DNA of 64,000 bases from NCBI RefSeq assembly GCF_000739815.1, contig NZ_BBJJ01000001.1:124001-188000 (forward strand), read 5' to 3'. The notes below the pieces were generated by a model. That model did no database searches and was not told the DNA's origin. It saw nothing but the letters and a program-made list of their open reading frames with translations. The position numbers and the translations under genes were made by a program. Within the stretch, counting starts at the first letter, position 1. Every line of letters begins with the position of its first letter. This DNA is from Paraburkholderia mimosarum LMG 23256 = NBRC 106338 (GTDB lineage Bacteria; Pseudomonadota; Gammaproteobacteria; Burkholderiales; Burkholderiaceae). Below are positions 1-9,189 of the stretch, piece after piece.

Positions 1-215
1 TAGCCTTCGGCGCTCAACTGGTCGTACACGTGCAGCACGGTGTTGCGGGCCACGCCGAGGTCGGCCGCGAGCAGGCGCGAACTGGGCAGCTTGGTGCCGG
101 GCGCGAGCCGTCCTGTCAGAATAGCTTGCTGCATGAGCTGTAACAGCTGACGATAGGCGGGTTCGGCGCTCTCCTTGTCGAGCTGCGCCGCGAGCCATTC
201 GGACAGGATGACCAT
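1..215 (-). CDS. MocR/GntR-type transcriptional regulator (5' end only)
   Basis: This is the N-terminal 71 residues of a regulator that runs off the left edge. It begins MVILSEWLAAQLDKESAEPA and continues into a winged helix-turn-helix of the GntR class: a LAPGTKLPSSRLLAADLGV recognition region, then RNTVLHVYDQLSAEGY. The long lead-in before the helix-turn-helix and the KLPSSR..A..LGV.RNTV pattern are typical of MocR/GabR proteins, which carry an aminotransferase-like PLP domain at the C-terminus; that part would lie outside the window. The gene diverges from a polyamine-type ABC importer, so control of that importer is a reasonable inference. An upstream ATG at about 231 is in another frame and was not used. 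Confidence 0.8.
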   Translation of the reverse strand, partial: MVILSEWLAAQLDKESAEPAYRQLLQLMQQAILTGRLAPGTKLPSSRLLAADLGVARNTVLHVYDQLSAEG

Positions 216-222
216 GGCGAAG

Positions 223-273
223 TGGTTCCATCAGGAATAATGAAATGGCTCCATGAGATAGAGCCGGGACCAT
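223..273. promoter_or_regulatory. Possible MocR operator: imperfect direct repeats
   Basis: Two copies of a 12-base word differing at two positions lie 23 bases apart: TGGTTCCATCAG at 223–234 and TGGCTCCATGAG at 246–257. A partial third copy, GGGACCAT, is at 266–273. A short inverted repeat, GGCTC (247–251) with GAGCC (261–265), overlaps them. MocR-family dimers such as GabR are known to bind direct repeats near their own start, and these sit between the regulator and the importer. A CATAAT at 314–319 could be the importer's -10. The site is inferred by eye. Confidence 0.4.
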
Positions 274-381
274 CTATAGTAATTCGCACGTCAGTTCCGG
301 TTAATGCCTGCGGCATAATTATTTAATCGCGTCAGATTGCGCGGGCGGACCGGCGAAAAGCAAGCAAAGGAGACAGGGCGA

Positions 382-1476
382 ATGAAGACCTCGGATGTGA
401 TCGTCAGCTTTCGCGGCGTACGCAAGACCTATGACGGCGAAACGCTGGTTGTCAAACAACTTGACCTCGATATCTATCAAGGCGAGTTTCTGACACTGCT
501 CGGGCCGTCCGGCTCCGGCAAGACTACCTGCCTCATGATGCTCGCCGGCTTCGAGTTTCCCACCGGCGGCGAAATCCGCCTGGAGGGCAAGCTGCTCAAC
601 AACGTGCCGCCGCACAAGCGCGACATCGGCATGGTGTTCCAGAATTACGCGCTCTTTCCGCATCTCACGGTCGAGCAGAACGTCGCCTACCCGCTCGGCG
701 TGCGCAAGGTGCCCACGGCCGAGCGCGCCCAGCGCGTGAACGACGCGCTCAAGATGGTGCGTATGGAAGGCTTCGCGAAGCGCTATCCCGCCCAGCTTTC
801 GGGCGGCCAGCAGCAGCGTATCGCGCTGGCCCGCGCGCTCGTGTTCCAGCCCAAGCTCGTGCTGATGGACGAGCCGCTCGGCGCGCTCGACAAGCAGTTG
901 CGCGAACATATGCAGTACGAACTGAAGTCGCTGCACGAGAAGCTCGGCGTCACGTTCGTCTATGTCACCCACGACCAGGGCGAGGCGCTCACGATGTCGG
1001 ACCGGGTGGCCGTGTTCGACAAGGGCATCGTGCAGCAGCTCGACAGCGTCGACCGCCTCTACGAATCGCCGTGCAACGAGTTCGTGGCGAACTTCATCGG
1101 CGACAGCAACCGGCTGCGCGGCACGATTGCCTCGGTGAATGGCGAGTACTGCGAAATGCATCTCGCCGACGGCACGCGCCTCACCGGCCGCAACGTGGCG
1201 GGCGCGCAGGCGGGAGCCGCGGCCATCGCCTGCATACGCCCCGAGCGCATGAAGCTGGCGGCGAACGGCGCGGCCCGCAATGGTTCGAACGCGCTGTCGG
1301 GCGAGGCACGCGGCCTCATCTATTTCGGCGACCACGTGCGCATGCGCTGCGGTCTGCCCCAGCAGGACGAATGCTTCGTGAAAGTGCCGCTCGGCACCGA
1401 GGCGCTCGACGGCTTCGCGCCCGGCCAGCCGGTCGCACTCGAGTTCGCGCCGGAGCATCTGCGCGTGTTCGCATGA
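382..1476 (+). CDS. ABC importer ATPase, polyamine/opine type (PotA-like)
   Basis: The 364-residue protein powers uptake by the importer encoded just downstream. Walker A is GPSGSGKTT (residues 41–49), the Q-loop glutamine is about residue 87, the signature is LSGGQ (139–143), Walker B is LVLMDEP (159–165) and the switch histidine is in VTHDQGEA (about 197). The last 120 residues form a TOBE-type regulatory domain, as in PotA/FbpC proteins. I chose the ATG at 382 because AAGGAGA lies 8–16 bases upstream; a TTG at 337 would add 15 residues but has no ribosome site. First gene of a four-gene operon. Confidence 0.95.
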   Translation: MKTSDVIVSFRGVRKTYDGETLVVKQLDLDIYQGEFLTLLGPSGSGKTTCLMMLAGFEFPTGGEIRLEGKLLNNVPPHKRDIGMVFQNYALFPHLTVEQNVAYPLGVRKVPTAERAQRVNDALKMVRMEGFAKRYPAQLSGGQQQRIALARALVFQPKLVLMDEPLGALDKQLREHMQYELKSLHEKLGVTFVYVTHDQGEALTMSDRVAVFDKGIVQQLDSVDRLYESPCNEFVANFIGDSNRLRGTIASVNGEYCEMHLADGTRLTGRNVAGAQAGAAAIACIRPERMKLAANGAARNGSNALSGEARGLIYFGDHVRMRCGLPQQDECFVKVPLGTEALDGFAPGQPVALEFAPEHLRVFA

Positions 1477-1598
1477 CGCTGGCGGGCGCGGCGCGCGACA
1501 TCGTGCGCCGTGTTTCGCGAAACGTCTCGACGATCGGGCCACGTTTCTCGCATCGAAGGGCCCGGCAAGACAAACCACCAAGGAGAAGGGACTCAACC

Positions 1599-2642
1599 AT
1601 GAAGCAGATCGGCACCATGCGCGTTGCAGCGGTCGCGGCCGCACTCGCACTCTCGTTCGGCGCGGCGCATGCCGCGGACCTGACCGTCGTGAACTTCGGC
1701 GGCGCCAATGGCAATGCGCAAAAGGCGGCATTCAACGAGCCGTTCCAGGCGCAGACGGGCAACAAGATCACCGCTGTGGAATACAACGGCGAGCAGGCCA
1801 AGGTGAAGGCCATGGTCGACGCGAAGCACGTGGATTGGGACGTGGTGGAAGTCGAAACCGGCGACATCGCGCGCGGCTGCGACGAAGGCCTTTACGAGAA
1901 GCTCGACTGGGCCAAGCTCGGCAACAAGGGCGACTTCATGAAGGCCGCACAGCAGCCCTGCGGCGCGGGCTTCTTCGTGTGGTCCACGGCGCTCGCCTAT
2001 AACGCCGACAAGCTCAAGACCGCGCCCACGAGCTGGGCCGACTTCTGGGACGTGAAGAAATTCCCGGGCAAGCGCGGCATGCGCAAGGGTGCACGCTACA
2101 ACATGGAATTCGCGCTGATGGCCGACGGCGTGGCGCCGCAGGACGTCTACAAGGTGCTCGCGACGAAGGCGGGCCAGGACCGCGCGTTCAAGAAGCTCGA
2201 TGAACTGAAGCCCAACATCCAGTGGTGGGAGGCAGGCGCCCAGCCGCCGCAGTTCCTCGTGGCGGGCGACGTGGTGATGTCCACGGCGTACAACGGCCGT
2301 ATCGACGCCGCGCAGCGCGAGGGCAAGAACCTCAAGGTGGTCTGGAACGGCAGCATCTATGACCTCGACTACTGGGCGATCCCGAAGGGCGCACCGAACA
2401 AGGCGCTGGCCGAGCAGTACATCGCCTACACGCTCTCGCCGAAGCCGCAGCAGGCCTATGCGCAACACATCGCGTACGGCCCGGTGAACGCCAACGCGAT
2501 CAAGGCGCTCGACGAGAAGACGCTCGCGAACCTGCCCAACTCGCCGGCCAACGGCAAGAACGCCATTCAGGAGAACCTCACGTTCTGGACCGACCACGGC
2601 GACGAACTGGAGCAGCGTTTCTCCTCGTGGGCCGCGAAGTAA
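1599..2642 (+). CDS. Periplasmic substrate-binding protein, PotD/PotF-like
   Basis: A 347-residue secreted binding protein. A signal peptide is clear: positive N-terminus, hydrophobic stretch AAVAAALALSFGAAHA, cleavage probably after Ala25 before ADLTVVNFGG. The mature part matches the bacterial extracellular solute-binding family 8 pattern seen in spermidine/putrescine binders, including VVNFGG near the start and DYWAIPKGAPN near the C-terminal third. It presumably delivers a polyamine, GABA-like or related cationic ligand to the two permeases. The ATG at 1599 follows AAGGAGAAGGG. A 122-base gap separates it from the ATPase gene, long enough for a secondary promoter. Confidence 0.92.
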   Translation: MKQIGTMRVAAVAAALALSFGAAHAADLTVVNFGGANGNAQKAAFNEPFQAQTGNKITAVEYNGEQAKVKAMVDAKHVDWDVVEVETGDIARGCDEGLYEKLDWAKLGNKGDFMKAAQQPCGAGFFVWSTALAYNADKLKTAPTSWADFWDVKKFPGKRGMRKGARYNMEFALMADGVAPQDVYKVLATKAGQDRAFKKLDELKPNIQWWEAGAQPPQFLVAGDVVMSTAYNGRIDAAQREGKNLKVVWNGSIYDLDYWAIPKGAPNKALAEQYIAYTLSPKPQQAYAQHIAYGPVNANAIKALDEKTLANLPNSPANGKNAIQENLTFWTDHGDELEQRFSSWAAK

Positions 2643-2709
2643 GTGTGAGATGGACGCTCCGGCGTGCAAGCGCCGGGGCGTTGTGTAGCAGGGCAGGGGG
2701 AGACCAGGT

Positions 2710-3996
2710 GTGACTACGATGACGACCGTGACCAACGTTGCCGGCGCGGCGCGCGAAGAGACCGCGCGCCTGAAGCGCGAACTGCGCGTGGCGCAAGCGA
2801 AGAAGCGGACGATGGCGCTCATGCTGATCGCGCCGCTCGCAATCTTTCTGCTGCTGATTTTCGTCGTGCCGATTGCGGCGCTGCTCACGCGCGCCGTGCA
2901 GAACCCCGAAGTGGCGACAGCGCTGCCGCAAACCATCACGGCGCTGCGCGGCTGGGACCGCAAGAGCGCGCCGCCCGATGCGGCCTACACTGCGCTCGCG
3001 CAGGATCTCGCCGTCGTTAAGGAAGGGGATGCGATGGGCGCGCTGGCGCGGCGCCTGAATGTGGAAATCCCGGGCTTCCGCTCGCTGGTCGCGAAGACGG
3101 CGCGCGCCATGCCGCTCGCCGACGACGACGGCAAGCCGCTCACGCTCACGCCCGCGCAAACGCGCGCGAAAATCGTCGACCTCGACGACCGCTGGGGTGA
3201 CGTGACCTACTGGCAAGCCATCGCGAAGAACAGCTCGCGCATCTCGCCGTTCTACCTGCTCGCTTCGCTCGATCACCGGCAGGATGCATTCGGCCGCATC
3301 GTGGCCGCCGACCCCGATCAGCAGATCTATCTCGACGTGTTCGGGCGCACCTTCGTCATCAGCGTGTTCGTCACGGTGTTCGCGCTGCTGCTCGGCTATC
3401 CGCTCGCCTACTGGATCTCGACGCTCTCCGAGCGCCGCGCGAATCTCGTGATGATTCTCGTGCTGATTCCGTTCTGGACGTCGATCCTCGTGCGTGTGGC
3501 CGCGTGGATCGTGATCCTGCAGGGCGAGGGTCTCGTCAACAAGGCGCTCATGGGCACGGGTCTCATTTCGCATCCGCTCACGCTGCTGTTCAATCGCGTG
3601 GGCGTCTACATCTCGATGACGCACATCCTGTTGCCGTTCATGGTGCTGCCTCTGTACAGCGTCATGAAGTCGATTCCGCCCACGTACCAGCGCGCAGCGG
3701 TGTCGCTCGGCAGCCATCCTTTCGCGGCCTTCTGGCGCGTGTACGTGCCGCAGACGTACCCCGGCGTAGGTGCGGGCGTACTGCTCGTGTTCATTCTGTC
3801 GATCGGCTACTACATCACGCCGGCGCTGCTCGGCGGCCCGGGCGATCAGATGGTCAGCTACTACGTGGCGTACTTCACCAACGTGTCGATCAACTGGGGC
3901 ATGGCTTGCGCACTCGGCGCGCTCTTGCTCGCCGCGACCACGGTGCTGTATTTCATCTACGGGCGCTTCACGCGCACGCAACTGAGCCTTGGCTGA
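2710..3996 (+). CDS. ABC importer inner-membrane permease 1 (PotB-like, extended)
   Basis: A 428-residue permease, far longer than the roughly 275–285 residues of classical PotB. Membrane segment 1 (about 36–60) is followed by some 155 hydrophilic residues, including LTLTPAQTRAKIVDLDDRWG, before segment 2 (about 217–240). The insert should lie in the periplasm. The C-terminal half has the usual binding-protein-dependent transport fold with an EAA-like loop near YQRAAVSLGSHPFAAFWRVYVP. The GTG start at 2710 is chosen over the ATG at 2719 because GGGGGAGA sits at the right distance. The long loop is seen in a known subset of this family. Confidence 0.92.
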   Translation: MTTMTTVTNVAGAAREETARLKRELRVAQAKKRTMALMLIAPLAIFLLLIFVVPIAALLTRAVQNPEVATALPQTITALRGWDRKSAPPDAAYTALAQDLAVVKEGDAMGALARRLNVEIPGFRSLVAKTARAMPLADDDGKPLTLTPAQTRAKIVDLDDRWGDVTYWQAIAKNSSRISPFYLLASLDHRQDAFGRIVAADPDQQIYLDVFGRTFVISVFVTVFALLLGYPLAYWISTLSERRANLVMILVLIPFWTSILVRVAAWIVILQGEGLVNKALMGTGLISHPLTLLFNRVGVYISMTHILLPFMVLPLYSVMKSIPPTYQRAAVSLGSHPFAAFWRVYVPQTYPGVGAGVLLVFILSIGYYITPALLGGPGDQMVSYYVAYFTNVSINWGMACALGALLLAATTVLYFIYGRFTRTQLSLG

Positions 3997-4009
3997 GGGA
4001 GGCGCGATC

Positions 4010-4849
4010 ATGAAATTTGCCAAGCCGCTTTTTGCGCCGCATACGTCGGCCGTCGAACGCGTGTGGTACTTCGCGTTGCGCGCGCTCGTCGTGCTCACGC
4101 TGCTGTATCTGATCCTGCCGGTGCTCGCGATCGTGCCGCTGTCGTTTTCGTCGAGCACGTTCCTCGTCTACCCGATTCCGGGCTGGTCGCTGCGCTGGTA
4201 CGAGAACCTCGTGATGTCCGACGAATGGCGCATGGCCGCGAAGAACAGCTTCATCGTCGGCCCCTCTGCCACTGTCGTGGCGACCGTACTCGGCACGCTC
4301 GCGGCCATCGGCATCACCAAGGCCGATTTTCGCGGCAAGGCGGTGCTCATGGCGGTCCTCATTTCGCCAATGATCGTGCCCGTGGTGGTGGTTGGCGTGG
4401 GCATGTATCTGTTCTTCGCGCCGCTCGGTCTCGCCAATACGTACATCGGCCTGATCCTCGCGCATGCGTCGCTGGGCGTGCCGTTCGTCGTGACCACGGT
4501 GGCCGCCACGCTGCAGGGCTTCAACCATAATCTCGTGCGTGCGAGCCTCTCGCTCGGTGCGAATCCGGTCACGACGTTCTTCCGCATCACGTTGCCCGTG
4601 ATCGCGCCGGGCGTGATTTCCGGTGCGCTGTTCGCGTTCGCCACGTCGTTCGACGAAGTCGTCGTGACGCTGTTCCTCGCGGGCGCCGATCAGACCACGT
4701 TGCCGCGTCAGATGTTCACGGGCATTCGCGAGAACATCAGCCCGACGATCGCTGCGCTCGCAACGATCCTCATCGTGTTCTCCACGTGCCTGCTGCTCGC
4801 GCTCGAATGGCTGCGCGGAAGAAATGCGGCACGCGCGGTGAAGGCCTGA
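4010..4849 (+). CDS. ABC importer inner-membrane permease 2 (PotC-like)
   Basis: A 279-residue partner permease, normal length for PotC. It has about six hydrophobic segments and the cytoplasmic EAA-type loop NLVRASLSLGANPVTTFFRITLP that docks on the ATPase. The ATG at 4010 lies 13 bases after the preceding stop, behind GAGGGAGG, so it is translated from the same message. It completes the importer with the ATPase, binding protein and first permease. Transcription stops at the hairpin at 4872–4903. Confidence 0.94.
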   Translation: MKFAKPLFAPHTSAVERVWYFALRALVVLTLLYLILPVLAIVPLSFSSSTFLVYPIPGWSLRWYENLVMSDEWRMAAKNSFIVGPSATVVATVLGTLAAIGITKADFRGKAVLMAVLISPMIVPVVVVGVGMYLFFAPLGLANTYIGLILAHASLGVPFVVTTVAATLQGFNHNLVRASLSLGANPVTTFFRITLPVIAPGVISGALFAFATSFDEVVVTLFLAGADQTTLPRQMFTGIRENISPTIAALATILIVFSTCLLLALEWLRGRNAARAVKA

Positions 4850-4871
4850 CACGATCTGTCGCGTCGATGTG

Positions 4872-4903
4872 AAAAAAGGCAGCGCCACGGCGCTGCCTTT
4901 TTT
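4872..4903. terminator. Bidirectional intrinsic terminator
   Basis: A perfect 9-bp stem, GGCAGCGCC (4878–4886) with GGCGCTGCC (4889–4897), is flanked by six A on the left and six T on the right. It can therefore end both the importer operon on the plus strand and the amidase transcript on the minus strand. Confidence 0.9.
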
Positions 4904-4914
4904 GCTTCCGCTGC

Positions 4915-6390
4915 TTACGCGTCGAGCTGCGCGGGCAAGCGCCGCTTGACCCACTGCGTGGCCTGATCGTATGCGTGAGCGAGTTGCAGCACCGAAAGAT
5001 CGGCACGCGGCTTGCCGATGATCTGCAGACCCATCGGCAAGCCTTGCGCATCGAAGCCCGCAGGCACGCTGATGACGGGCAGCCCCGCGAGACTGCCGCC
5101 AATCACGACTTCCATCCAGCGGTGGTACGTATCCATCGCGCGGCCCGCGATCGACTTCGGCCAATGCTCGCTGGCGTCGAACGGGAAGAGTTGAGCGCTT
5201 GGCAGCGCGAGGTAGTCGTAATGCTCGAACAGTGCGAGCAGCGTGTTGTACCACTGGCTGCGTGTGACTGTGGCGTTCCACACGTCTTCGGCGGAAAGCT
5301 TCAGACCGCCTTCCACCTCCCATTGCGCCTCGGGCTTGAGCAGGCGGTGCTTTTCCGGGTCGCGGTAGAACGCGCCGAGTGTGCCCGCGCACGAAAACTG
5401 GCGCAGCGTGAGCCATGCCTGCCACAGTCGCTCCATCGCGAAGTCGGGGCGCGCGGCCTCGACCTTGCAGCCGATCGATTCGAACTCCTTGACTGCCGTC
5501 TCGCATAGCGCGAGCACGCCGTCTTCCATCGGCAGATAGCCGCCGTAGTCGCCTAGCCAGCCGATGCGCGCGCAACGAAAATCGCGTTCCAGCGAGCCTG
5601 CGAACTGCACGGGATCTTCAGCGAGGGAAAGCGGCGCCCGCGCGTCGTAACCCGCCTGGGTGGAGAGCAGCATGGCGAGGTCGGGCACGTTGCGGCCCAT
5701 GGGCCCCGCATAGCCGAGCTGATGGAAAAAGAGATCGTGGGCGGGCACGGAGGGCACGCGTCCTTGCGACGGACGAAAACCGAATACGTTGTTCCAGCCC
5801 GCGGGATTGCGCAGCGAGCCCATCATGTCGCTGCCGTCCGCCACGGGCAGCATGCGCAGCGCGAGCGCCACGGCCGTGCCGCCGCTGCTGCCGCCCGCGC
5901 TGCGCGTGGGGTCGTATGCGTTGAGCGTCGTGCCGAAGACCGTGTTGTAGGTGTTCGAGCCGAGGCCGAACTCCGGCGTGTTCGTCTTGCCGATGAAAAT
6001 CGCGCCTTGTGCGCGCATGCGTGCGGCCATCAGGGCGTCGGCCTTCGGCACTTCGTTGCGCAACAGCGGCGAGCCTTGCGTCGAGGGAATGCCGGCCGTG
6101 GCCGTGAGATCCTTCGGCGCCTGCGGCATGCCGTGCATCCAGCCCAGGTACTCGCCGCGCGCGAGCTGGGCGTCGCGTTCATCGGCTTCGGCCAGCAGCG
6201 TGGCGCGTTCGCGCAGCGAGACGATGGCGTTGGCGGGCGTGTTCACACGCTCGATATGATCAAGGAACGCGCTCATCACCTCGCGGCAGGACACCTTGCG
6301 CAGGCGGATCCATTCCGAAAGCTCGAGTGCGTCGGCCGCCACCAGATCGTTGAGTGAAAGTTGCGCGGGGGACAGCGATGCCTGATTCAT
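4915..6390 (-). CDS. Amidase-signature family hydrolase
   Basis: A 491-residue amidase that hydrolyses a carboxamide. The Ser-cisSer-Lys triad is visible: Lys93 in APKDLTA, the cis-serine Ser168 in SAGGSSGGTA, and the nucleophile Ser192 in GSDMMGSLRNPA. Family members act on amides ranging from acetamide to aminohexanoate oligomers, so the substrate is unknown. The ATG at 6390 is preceded by GAGAGA; earlier in-frame codons read through low-quality sequence. It faces the polyamine-type importer across a shared terminator, which may hint at catabolism of an imported amide or amine, but that is only context. Confidence 0.9.
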   Translation of the reverse strand: MNQASLSPAQLSLNDLVAADALELSEWIRLRKVSCREVMSAFLDHIERVNTPANAIVSLRERATLLAEADERDAQLARGEYLGWMHGMPQAPKDLTATAGIPSTQGSPLLRNEVPKADALMAARMRAQGAIFIGKTNTPEFGLGSNTYNTVFGTTLNAYDPTRSAGGSSGGTAVALALRMLPVADGSDMMGSLRNPAGWNNVFGFRPSQGRVPSVPAHDLFFHQLGYAGPMGRNVPDLAMLLSTQAGYDARAPLSLAEDPVQFAGSLERDFRCARIGWLGDYGGYLPMEDGVLALCETAVKEFESIGCKVEAARPDFAMERLWQAWLTLRQFSCAGTLGAFYRDPEKHRLLKPEAQWEVEGGLKLSAEDVWNATVTRSQWYNTLLALFEHYDYLALPSAQLFPFDASEHWPKSIAGRAMDTYHRWMEVVIGGSLAGLPVISVPAGFDAQGLPMGLQIIGKPRADLSVLQLAHAYDQATQWVKRRLPAQLDA

Positions 6391-6511
6391 ACGTGTCTCT
6401 CGTTTGCGGATGGGGCGAGGGGAAGGATCATTGTCGCGCAGCCGCGGCGCAGGCGGAAGGAAACGAATGGTTGCCGTCACAGGGTCGTGGTTGCCGCGCG
6501 GCGGGGCAACG

Positions 6512-8029
6512 TTACCGGGCGGGCGCGGTGTGGTCCGGGGTTTGCTCACTTGCGGCAGGCGGCTCGGCGCCAGGGAGTGCGGCACCGCCCAGGGATTGAT
6601 AGAGCGCAGCGGTGTCCGCGAGGCGATCGGCCTGCGCGCGCGTGCGGTCCAGCATCGTCTGGAGTGCCTGGCGTTGCGTGTCGATCAGCGCGAATTCGCT
6701 CACGCCGCCGGCCTTGTAGCGCGTCCGCGCGATTGCTGCGTTGGCCTGCGCGTCGCGCGCGGCGTCATCGCGCGCTTGCAGCTCGACCGCATCGTTCTGG
6801 AGCGCCTGGAGCGAGTCGGCGACCTGCTGCAACGCTTGCAGGACCGTCTGCCGATAGTCGGCGAAAGCGGCTTCATACGCGGCTTGTGACGCGCGTTTCT
6901 TCGCGCGCAATTCGCCGCCGTGAAAAAGCGGTTGCGTGAGGCCGAGCCCCACGTTCCAGATGTTCAGCCCGCTGACCACGTCCTCGATATGCGTGCGCTC
7001 CGATCCAATACTCGCGGACAGCGAGATCTGCGGAAAGAGATTGGCGGTTGCCACGCCGACGTTCGCGCTTGCCTCGTGCAGCAGTGCTTCGGCGGCGCGT
7101 ATGTCGGGACGCTCGCGAGCGAGCGTGGAAGGCACGGTGAGCGCAACCGTATCGGGCAGATGCAGCGTATCGAGCGACAGGGTGTCGAGCGGTGCGGCGA
7201 ACTGCGTGCTGGAAGGCGCGACGCCAAGTAGGATCGCAAGCTGATGATCTGCTGCGTCGCGCTGCGTTTCGAGCGGTGGCAGGGAAGCGCGCGTTTGCGC
7301 AACCAGGGTGCGCTGGCTGCGCACGTCGATTTCCGCCACGCCGCCGGCGGCCAGGCGCGCTTGCATGATCGTGAGCTGGCGCGCCTGCGTGTCGGCCACT
7401 TGCCGCGTGATTTCAATCTGGCGCTGCAAAGAGGCGCGACGGATGGCGGTGGACACGACGTTGGCGGCTACCGTTAAACGCGCGGCCTCCATTTCGTACG
7501 CCTGATAATCGACGTGGGCGAGCGTGGCTTCCAGCGCACGGCGATTGGCGCCGAACAGATCGAACACGTATGAGACGCTGACCGAAGCGTTGTAGAGCGT
7601 GAACGGGGGCGGGTTCGGCACCTGCGTGATGCCGAAGGCGGCGAGATCGATCTTCTGGCGCGTGCCGTTTAGCTTCAGATCGACGGCGGGAAAGTTCGTC
7701 GCGCCTGCCTGGGCGTTGTAGTTTTCGCGCGCCTCCACGAGCTTCGCGCGCGCGGAATCGAGCGTTGGGCTCGCGCTCAATGCCTGATCGACCAGCGTGT
7801 TCAACTCCGCGCTGCCGAACTGTGTCCACCACGCGCGGGGCGCGTGCTCGGCGGTGGCGAAGGTCTGTACGCCGCCGCCCGGGCCTGCCGCGCTCGCGGT
7901 CGCCGCCGGCACGGGCTCGCGTGTCCAGCCGGTGGCATCGGGCGCCGAGGGCGTGTGGAAATCGGGGCCGACGGTGCAGCCCGCGAGCAGGAGCCCAAGC
8001 AGAAGGATGGAGGAGGCGTCGCGCTTCAT
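6512..8029 (-). CDS. Outer-membrane efflux lipoprotein (NodT/OprM family)
   Basis: A 505-residue outer-membrane channel subunit. The N-terminus MKRDASSILLLGLLLAGC ends in a lipobox with Cys18 as the lipidated residue. The body has the two repeated outer-membrane efflux domains of the TolC superfamily, with long alpha-helical stretches and a NodT-type N-terminal VGPDFHTP. It is the last gene of the TetR–HlyD–ABC operon and starts 17 bases after the permease stop, so it most likely supplies the exit duct for that ABC exporter rather than for an RND pump. Confidence 0.93.
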   Translation of the reverse strand: MKRDASSILLLGLLLAGCTVGPDFHTPSAPDATGWTREPVPAATASAAGPGGGVQTFATAEHAPRAWWTQFGSAELNTLVDQALSASPTLDSARAKLVEARENYNAQAGATNFPAVDLKLNGTRQKIDLAAFGITQVPNPPPFTLYNASVSVSYVFDLFGANRRALEATLAHVDYQAYEMEAARLTVAANVVSTAIRRASLQRQIEITRQVADTQARQLTIMQARLAAGGVAEIDVRSQRTLVAQTRASLPPLETQRDAADHQLAILLGVAPSSTQFAAPLDTLSLDTLHLPDTVALTVPSTLARERPDIRAAEALLHEASANVGVATANLFPQISLSASIGSERTHIEDVVSGLNIWNVGLGLTQPLFHGGELRAKKRASQAAYEAAFADYRQTVLQALQQVADSLQALQNDAVELQARDDAARDAQANAAIARTRYKAGGVSEFALIDTQRQALQTMLDRTRAQADRLADTAALYQSLGGAALPGAEPPAASEQTPDHTAPAR

Positions 8030-8046
8030 CGTCGTGAGCCTCCGGG

Positions 8047-9189
8047 CTAGTCCAGCGTGCGCCGGTAAAAGCGCAGCGCGATCATCATCACCGCGACCGT
8101 GAACACGGCGAGCGGCCACACCGCGGGCCACAGCTCGTTCCAGCCGTTGCCCTTGAGCAGGATGCCGCGCACGAGCCGGTTGAAATACGTGAGCGGCAGC
8201 AGATTGCCGAGCCATTGCGCCCAGCGCGGCATGCCGCCGAACGGGAACATGAAGCCGGAGAGCAGCAGGCTAGGCAGGAAATAGAACATCGTCAGCTGCA
8301 TGGCCTGCAACTGGTTTTGCGCGAGCGACGAGAGCGTGATGCCCACCGTGAGGTTCGCCGCAATGAAAAGCAGGGCCGAAAGATAGAGCGCGACGAGCCC
8401 GCCCGCGAACGGCACATGAAACACGTAGCGCGCGGCGAGCACGATGATGGTCGCCTGGACCAGCCCGATGGCGACATAGGGGATGATCTTGCCGGTCATC
8501 ACCTCGATGGGCAGCGCCGGCGTGGCGAGCAGGTTCTCCATCGTGCCGCGCTCGCGCTCGCGCGTGATCGCGAGGCCCGTCATCATCACCATCGTCATCG
8601 TCAGGATCACGCCCATCAGGCCCGGCACGACGTTGTATTGCGTGATGCCCTCGGGGTTGTAAAGCCTGTGCACCTGCACGTCGAAGGCGGCGGGCGTGCC
8701 GTTCAGGTGCGCGAGCGGGCCGGTGAGATCTTTCGCGACCACGGGCGCGACCAGTCCGGGTACGGCCGCAAGCGCGGTGGTGATGGCGGTGGGGTCGCTC
8801 GCGTCGGCCTCGATGAGGAGCGAAGGGCGTTCGCCGCGCAACAGGCGACGCGAGAAGTCGGTGGGTATGCTCAGCACGAACTGCACCGTGCCGCGCGCGA
8901 GCGCGCGGCGCGCCGAGGCCTCGTCGGGCATCGTTTCGATCACGTCGAAGTAGGCCGAATTGCGCATGCCCGCGACGAAGCTGCGCGCGAACACGCTGTC
9001 CTCGCCCACCACGATGGCCGTGGGCAGATGCTTGGGGTCGGTGTTGATCGCGTAGCCGAACAGCGTGAGCTGGATGATCGGCAAGCCGACGATCATGGCG
9101 AACGTGACGCGGTCGCGCTTGAGCTGGAGAAACTCCTTGAGCACGATACTCCACCAGCGCGCCAGGGAAAACGGGAACGACGCGCTCAC
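8047..9189 (-). CDS. ABC-2 type exporter permease (YbhR/YhhJ-like)
   Basis: A 380-residue permease of the ABC-2 class. One hydrophobic segment near residues 29–47 (VTFAMIVGLPIIQLTLFGYA) is followed by a large periplasmic domain to about residue 175, then five membrane segments and a RERERGTMENLLATPALPIE cytoplasmic loop typical of the family. The GTG start at 9189 overlaps the stop of the ATPase gene by four bases (GTGA), indicating translational coupling. Only one such permease is present, so the transporter is presumably a homodimer, whereas E. coli ybhFSR has two permeases. Confidence 0.94.
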   Translation of the reverse strand: MSASFPFSLARWWSIVLKEFLQLKRDRVTFAMIVGLPIIQLTLFGYAINTDPKHLPTAIVVGEDSVFARSFVAGMRNSAYFDVIETMPDEASARRALARGTVQFVLSIPTDFSRRLLRGERPSLLIEADASDPTAITTALAAVPGLVAPVVAKDLTGPLAHLNGTPAAFDVQVHRLYNPEGITQYNVVPGLMGVILTMTMVMMTGLAITRERERGTMENLLATPALPIEVMTGKIIPYVAIGLVQATIIVLAARYVFHVPFAGGLVALYLSALLFIAANLTVGITLSSLAQNQLQAMQLTMFYFLPSLLLSGFMFPFGGMPRWAQWLGNLLPLTYFNRLVRGILLKGNGWNELWPAVWPLAVFTVAVMMIALRFYRRTLD

